Source: Peptococcaceae bacterium
GTDB taxonomy: Bacteria; Bacillota; Dehalobacteriia; UBA4068; UBA4997
Length of the DNA stretch: 64,000 bases
Reading direction: 5' to 3'
Assembly (NCBI GenBank): GCA_022797295.1
Contig: JAAWKH010000008.1
Location: forward strand, 1-64,000
In this document: positions 59,978 to 64,000 of the stretch, in pieces
Layout: each line of letters starts with the position of its first letter
How positions within the stretch are numbered: position 1 is the first letter of the stretch
The notes under the pieces: generated by a model
What the model saw: only the letters and a program-made list of their open reading frames with translations
Database searches by the model: none
Told to the model about the DNA's origin: nothing
Position numbers and translations under genes: made by a program

Positions 59978-61357
59978 ATGCAGGAATTAACGCCACGACA
60001 AATTGTGGCTGAACTGGACAAATATATTATCGGCCAGCTGGACGCCAAAAAAAGTGTGGCTGTGGCTTTGCGCAATCGCTATCGGCGCAAATGCCTGGGG
60101 GAAGCTATTCAGGATGAGATTATGCCCAAAAACATCATTATGATTGGCCCCACCGGCGTGGGCAAAACAGAAATTGCCCGGCGGCTGGCTCGTCTGGTGA
60201 GCGCGCCTTTCATCAAGGTGGAGGCCACCAAGTACACCGAAGTGGGCTATGTTGGCCGCGATGTTGAGGGGATTATCCGTGATTTGACGGAAACCGCCGT
60301 GCGGATGGTTAAGGCGGAGCAGCTGGAGCAGGTGCGCCCCAAGGGCGAGGCCGCGGCTGAGGAGCGGCTGGTTGAGCTGCTGGCTCCCACCAAGCGGGAG
60401 AAGAAGCCGAAAAACCCAATGGAAATGCTGTTTGGCGGCGGTGGCGATGACAAACCCACCGAGGAAGAGCGGCAGTTTATGGAGGATAACAAGGCCCGAC
60501 GCGAACAGGTGCGCCGTATGTTGGCCCTGGGCGAGATGGAGGATCACCTGGTGGAAATTGAGGTGGAGGAGCAGAATAGCTTTCCGGTTTCCGCTAGTAT
60601 GGAGGAAATGGGTCTGAATTTTCAGGATATGCTGGGCAGCTTTATGCCGAAAAAGACCTACAAACGTCAGGTGACGGTCAGCGAGGCTCGCAAAATTTTG
60701 GTGCAAGAGGAAAGCGCCAAGCTGGTGGATATGGACGATGTGAAAGCCAAAGCCATTGAGCGGGCGGAGCAAAGCGGCATTGTGTTCATTGATGAGATTG
60801 ACAAAATCACCGGCCGTGGCGGCAACAGCACTGCCGATGTGGCTCGCGACGGCGTGCAGCGGGATATTCTGCCTATTGTGGAGGGCAGCACAGTGATGAC
60901 CAAATATGGTCAGGTTAAAACCGACTACATTCTGTTTATTGCTGCCGGCGCTTTTTCGATGAGCAAACCTTCTGATTTGATACCGGAATTGCAGGGCCGC
61001 TTCCCCATTCGGGTGGAGTTGGAAAGTCTGACCGAGGAGGATTTTAAGCGTATTTTGCAGGAGCCGCAAAACTCTCTGGTTAAGCAATACGTGGCTTTGT
61101 TGCAGGCTGACGGCGTGGATGTTTGCTTCACAGAGGACGGCATTGAGGCGCTGGCCAAAATTTCCTATCAGGTGAACGCTAGCACGGAGAACATTGGCGC
61201 ACGCCGTCTGCACACCGTTTTGGAAAAGGTGCTGGAGGAGCTGCTGTTCATTGCACCGGACGCTTCGCTGGACAAGGTGATTATTGACCGGCCTTACGTT
61301 GAAAACAAGTTATCGGCTTTGGCGGATAATGAGGATATGAGCAGATTTATTCTATAA
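59978..61357 (+). CDS. hslU: HslU ATPase/unfoldase subunit
   Basis: The AAA+ partner of HslV. The 459-aa protein has [22 protein letters not shown], Walker [18 protein letters not shown], the [16 protein letters not shown] pore/arm region, an intermediate domain (about 120-230), Walker [12 protein letters not shown] and the C-terminal [20 protein letters not shown]. The ATG at 59978 after AAAGGAGG is the true start; longer frames read into hslV. A lipoprotein gene follows after 19 bp. Confidence 0.97.
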   Translation: MQELTPRQIVAELDKYIIGQLDAKKSVAVALRNRYRRKCLGEAIQDEIMPKNIIMIGPTGVGKTEIARRLARLVSAPFIKVEATKYTEVGYVGRDVEGIIRDLTETAVRMVKAEQLEQVRPKGEAAAEERLVELLAPTKREKKPKNPMEMLFGGGGDDKPTEEERQFMEDNKARREQVRRMLALGEMEDHLVEIEVEEQNSFPVSASMEEMGLNFQDMLGSFMPKKTYKRQVTVSEARKILVQEESAKLVDMDDVKAKAIERAEQSGIVFIDEIDKITGRGGNSTADVARDGVQRDILPIVEGSTVMTKYGQVKTDYILFIAAGAFSMSKPSDLIPELQGRFPIRVELESLTEEDFKRILQEPQNSLVKQYVALLQADGVDVCFTEDGIEALAKISYQVNASTENIGARRLHTVLEKVLEELLFIAPDASLDKVIIDRPYVENKLSALADNEDMSRFIL

Positions 61358-61376
61358 TTAAGGAGGACATACAATT

Positions 61377-62087
61377 ATGAAAAACTTGAAAAAAATAGTC
61401 GCTGTATTACTGGCTGTTATGCTGTTGGGCGCGCTGGCTGCCTGTGGCGGCGATACTAAAACAGACCAGCCAACCAGTGGCGGCGATAGCCAACAGGGTG
61501 GCAACCAGATTTTGGAAACCGGCCTGAAGCAGGTGGCAGAGCTGGAAATTGTCGCTGGGGCAGAGGAGCCGGCCACTTTGGAAATCAGCCAGCTGACTGA
61601 GGCGGCGGATAATGCTGTGCTGGCTGATTTTAATACGGACATTCAGGCAAAATTGACCGAATGGCAGCAAAGTTTGATGGAGGGTGAAACTCTGTTGGTG
61701 CGGGCCTGTGTTTTGGATACCGAAAATTATCTGAGCGTTTTGTTGACTAAAGAAGTAACTCCTAATTATGGTAGCGACGCTGAGGTTTACTATTACGTTT
61801 ACGACCGCATTGTTGATAACAAAATGGATGTGGAATATGCCAAAGCTTGGATGAGCCTGAGCGAGGACGCTCTTGCCGACGCTGTAAATGCTTATATGGA
61901 GGAGGGCCAGAAATGGGTTAGCTTCAATGCAGACGCTTTTTACGTTGACACTGACGGAAAGGCTGTGTTCCTGGTTTCCTGCAAGGTACGCCAGGAGGGC
62001 GCTGACGACTGGACTTACGTTTACGTGCTGAAAGACGGCAAGATTGTTGGCAATATTACCCAGTTGATGGGGCAAATTAAGCAGTAA
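61377..62087 (+). CDS. Putative lipoprotein of unknown function
   Basis: A 236-aa protein with a type II signal peptide: positive start MKNLKKI, hydrophobic core and lipobox LAAC (Cys23), then a Gly/Ser/Gln linker. The mature domain (about 75-236) has DAEVYYYVYDRIVDNKMD and DWTYVYVLKDGKIVGNITQ, suggesting a beta-rich fold that I do not recognise. Likely anchored on the outer face of the cytoplasmic membrane. AAGGAGGACA precedes the ATG and the gene appears to be the tail of the hslVU operon. Confidence 0.75.
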   Translation: MKNLKKIVAVLLAVMLLGALAACGGDTKTDQPTSGGDSQQGGNQILETGLKQVAELEIVAGAEEPATLEISQLTEAADNAVLADFNTDIQAKLTEWQQSLMEGETLLVRACVLDTENYLSVLLTKEVTPNYGSDAEVYYYVYDRIVDNKMDVEYAKAWMSLSEDALADAVNAYMEEGQKWVSFNADAFYVDTDGKAVFLVSCKVRQEGADDWTYVYVLKDGKIVGNITQLMGQIKQ

Positions 62088-62117
62088 TTTCTAAATTGCT
62101 GCAAAAAAGATAATAAA

Positions 62118-62168
62118 AAAGCCGCATTGTTTAGTATTTTGTGAAAAAAAAGCTTGCAGTGCGGCTTT
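62118..62168. terminator. Terminator after the lipoprotein gene
   Basis: AAAGCCGCATTG (62118-62129) pairs with CAGTGCGGCTTT (62157-62168) across a 27-nt AT-rich loop. The right arm is shared with the -35 of the rpsB promoter. Confidence 0.6.
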
Positions 62169-62182
62169 GATTATGTTACAAT
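62154..62182 (+). promoter_or_regulatory. Promoter of rpsB-tsf
   Basis: TTGCAG (62154-62159), 17-bp spacer, TACAAT (62177-62182). The -35 and spacer lie in the right arm of the preceding terminator hairpin. Confidence 0.6.
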
Positions 62183-62189
62183 ATAAAAC

Positions 62190-62297
62190 GTATGAAAAAA
62201 CACACGGCGGCGGATTGGCATTGCCAGTGTTCTTCCTGCTTGGGAGGATGCAGTGCTTTGGAGGCCCCGGAGGTGTAAACAAAAGGAGGAATTTAAA
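62190..62297 (+). promoter_or_regulatory. rpsB leader, possible S2 autoregulatory region
   Basis: About 108 nt of untranslated leader with several G/C-rich blocks and a small hairpin (TTCCTGCTTGGGAGGA, about 62233-62248), ending in AAAGGAGG before the rpsB ATG. Autoregulatory rpsB leaders are known in bacteria; I could not align this one to a described structure. Confidence 0.35.
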
Positions 62298-63053
62298 ATG
62301 GCAGTAATTTCTATGAAACAACTGCTGGAGGCCGGTGTTCATTTCGGCCACCAAACCCGGAGATGGAACCCCAAAATGGCGCGTTTTATCTTCACTGAAC
62401 GGAACGGTATCTACATTATTGACTTGCAAAAAACAGTACACAAGGTGGATGAGGCTTATAACTTTATGAAATCTGTGGCTGCCGAGGGCAAGGATATTTT
62501 GTTTGTGGGTACCAAAAAACAGGCTCAGGAGGCTATTAAGGACGAGGCTTTGCGTTGCGGTATGTTCTATGTGAACGAGCGTTGGCTGGGCGGTATGCTT
62601 ACCAACTTTAACACTATCCAAACCCGTATTCGTCGCCTGCGTGAGCTGGAAAAAATGGAAGAGGACGGCACCTTTGAGAAGCTGCCCAAAAAGGAAGTTG
62701 CTCAGCTGAACCACGAAAAGGAAAAGCTGGAACGTTTCCTGGGCGGCATTAAAGATATGAAGAAAAAGCCAGGCGCAATGTTCATTGTGGATCCTCGCAA
62801 GGAGCGTATTGCTGTGGCTGAGGCCAAACGCCTGCATATTCCGATTGTGGCGATTGTGGACACCAACTGCGACCCGGATGAGATTGATTATCCCATTCCT
62901 GGCAATGACGACGCTATCCGTGCTGTGCGTTTGCTGTGCGGCAAAATGGCTGACGCAGTGATTGAAGGCAACCAGGGCGTTTCTATGGCGGAGGCTCCGG
63001 CGGCTGCGCCTGAGGCCGAAGCTGCTGAGGCTCAGCCTGCGGTTGCGGAATAA
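62298..63053 (+). CDS. rpsB: 30S ribosomal protein S2
   Basis: A 251-aa S2 with the family opening [22 protein letters not shown] and [17 protein letters not shown], then [22 protein letters not shown] and [23 protein letters not shown]. The Ala/Glu-rich C-terminal tail is common in this protein. The ATG at 62298 follows AAAGGAGG. tsf lies 27 bp downstream, the universal rpsB-tsf pair. Confidence 0.97.
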   Translation: MAVISMKQLLEAGVHFGHQTRRWNPKMARFIFTERNGIYIIDLQKTVHKVDEAYNFMKSVAAEGKDILFVGTKKQAQEAIKDEALRCGMFYVNERWLGGMLTNFNTIQTRIRRLRELEKMEEDGTFEKLPKKEVAQLNHEKEKLERFLGGIKDMKKKPGAMFIVDPRKERIAVAEAKRLHIPIVAIVDTNCDPDEIDYPIPGNDDAIRAVRLLCGKMADAVIEGNQGVSMAEAPAAAPEAEAAEAQPAVAE

Positions 63054-63080
63054 AGACTTTACACTATAGGAGGAATAGGC

Positions 63081-63992
63081 ATGATTAGTGCAGCAATGGT
63101 TAAAGAACTGCGCGAAAGAACTGGCGCAGGTATGATGGATTGTAAAAAAGCGCTGACTGAAACCAATGGCGATATGGAAGCGGCTATTGATTTTCTGCGT
63201 GAAAAGGGCCTTTCCCAGGCTGCCAAAAAATCTGGCCGCGTTGCCGCTGAGGGCATTGTGGCTGTGGGCTTTTCGGCAGATGGCAAACAGGGCGCTATTA
63301 TTGAAGTAAACTCGGAAACTGACTTTGTGGCTAAAAATGAGGAGTTTGTTGGTATGGTAAACTCCTTTGTGCAGGTGGTTTTGGCTAATGATTACGCCAC
63401 CACTGACGAGCTGCTGGAGGGCAAGCTGGGCGATGGCACCGTGCGCGATGAGCTGACCGCCAAGATTGCCAAAATTGGCGAGAATATGACCCTGCGCCGC
63501 TTTGCTAAATTTGCTGAGCCTGGCACAATCTCTGCTGGTTATGTGCATGGCGATGGCAAGATTGGCGTGCTGGTGGAATTTGCCACTGAAGCAGCCGATG
63601 TGGACACTGTAAAATCTATGGGCCGTGATGTGGCTATGCAGGTGGCTTCTATGGATCCGCAGTTTGTTGATGAAAGCGACGTTGACCCGGCTTATCTGGA
63701 ACGCGAGAAGAAGATTTTAATTCAGCAGGCTTTGAACGAGGGCAAACCGCAGGAGATTGTGGAAAAAATGGTGGTTGGCCGCTTAAAGAAGGAGCTGAAG
63801 GAAACCTGCTTGCTGGAGCAGAAGTTTGTTAAAAACGGCGACATCAGTGTGGCAGAATATGTTAAGCAGATTGCTAAGGCTGTGGGTTCTGACGTGACTG
63901 TGAAGCGTTTTGTACGCTACAAGGTTGGCGATGGCATTGAAAAGCAGGTTGACGATTTGGCGGCTGAGGTTGCCAAAATGACCGCTCAATAA
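63081..63992 (+). CDS. tsf: Elongation factor Ts
   Basis: EF-Ts recycles EF-Tu-GDP. The 303-aa protein has the N-terminal UBA-like domain (AAMVKELRERTGAGMMDCKKAL, DMEAAIDFLREKGL), the core EVNSETDFVAKNEEF and a complete C-terminus. TAGGAGG precedes the ATG. The gene ends 8 bases before the window edge and is complete. Confidence 0.97.
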   Translation: MISAAMVKELRERTGAGMMDCKKALTETNGDMEAAIDFLREKGLSQAAKKSGRVAAEGIVAVGFSADGKQGAIIEVNSETDFVAKNEEFVGMVNSFVQVVLANDYATTDELLEGKLGDGTVRDELTAKIAKIGENMTLRRFAKFAEPGTISAGYVHGDGKIGVLVEFATEAADVDTVKSMGRDVAMQVASMDPQFVDESDVDPAYLEREKKILIQQALNEGKPQEIVEKMVVGRLKKELKETCLLEQKFVKNGDISVAEYVKQIAKAVGSDVTVKRFVRYKVGDGIEKQVDDLAAEVAKMTAQ

Positions 63993-64000
63993 GTTGCAAG

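Overview
The window is a gene-dense bacterial chromosome segment of about 50 % GC by eye. It contains no rRNA, tRNA, phage, insertion sequence or CRISPR array that I could recognise. Housekeeping gene order (ylxM-ffh-rpsP-khpA-rimM-trmD, plsX-acpP-rnc-smc-ftsY, dprA-topA-trmFO-hslVU, rpsB-tsf), strong Shine-Dalgarno sites, frequent TTG/GTG starts and RNase Y all point to a Firmicute. A NuoE/NuoF/NuoG-GltD redox cluster of the Sporomusa Nfn (Stn) type, a pyrophosphate-type phosphofructokinase and a clostridial-type DapF suggest an anaerobe, most likely in the Negativicutes. The taxonomic placement is inference.

Layout. 1-3.8 kb: holA, a DUF1847 gene, a YbaK-type deacylase and an RlmD-type rRNA methylase. 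3.8-7.8 kb: an accessory island between two terminators, holding a LytTR response regulator, a GHKL histidine kinase and two genes of unknown function, coupled by ATGA overlaps; paired LytTR-like repeats sit in its promoter. 8-11.2 kb: an HD-domain protein, an aldehyde dehydrogenase, a CmpB-like membrane protein and a decayed toxin-antitoxin pair. 11.1-15.5 kb: SRP/ribosome operon ending in a TrmD fused to a second methyltransferase domain. 15.5-22.9 kb: LysM protein, YlbF, PerR-like regulator, TPR protein, PPi-PFK, M19 dipeptidase, yceD-rpmF, polysaccharide deacetylase. 22.9-32.1 kb: lipid, RNA-processing and chromosome genes (plsX to ftsY), a nucleoside phosphorylase and a shikimate-kinase-like gene.

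32.1-32.9 kb is the largest gene-poor stretch. It carries an apparent stand-alone transcription unit of about 195 nt (promoter plus terminator) that I cannot assign to a known RNA, followed by a short dispersed repeat. 32.9-40.5 kb: RNase Y, a LysE-type exporter, and carA with a duplicated promoter followed by one 1345-codon gene joining CarB to DapF; the DapF part has Gly where the first catalytic Cys belongs. 40.6-46.4 kb: the three-subunit redox complex. 46.4-50.6 kb: prenyl synthase, tautomerase, DUF4177, ComM, second polysaccharide deacetylase. 50.7-64 kb: hydrolase-murF-ddl-dprA, topA-trmFO, hslVU, a lipoprotein and rpsB-tsf.

The best candidates for undescribed biology are the LytTR/GHKL four-gene operon, the CarB-DapF fusion with the altered active site, the orphan RNA unit near 32.5 kb, and a short repeat (GTGAACACTT core) that directly follows three different terminators. 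All assignments come from reading motifs by eye; no database search was run.
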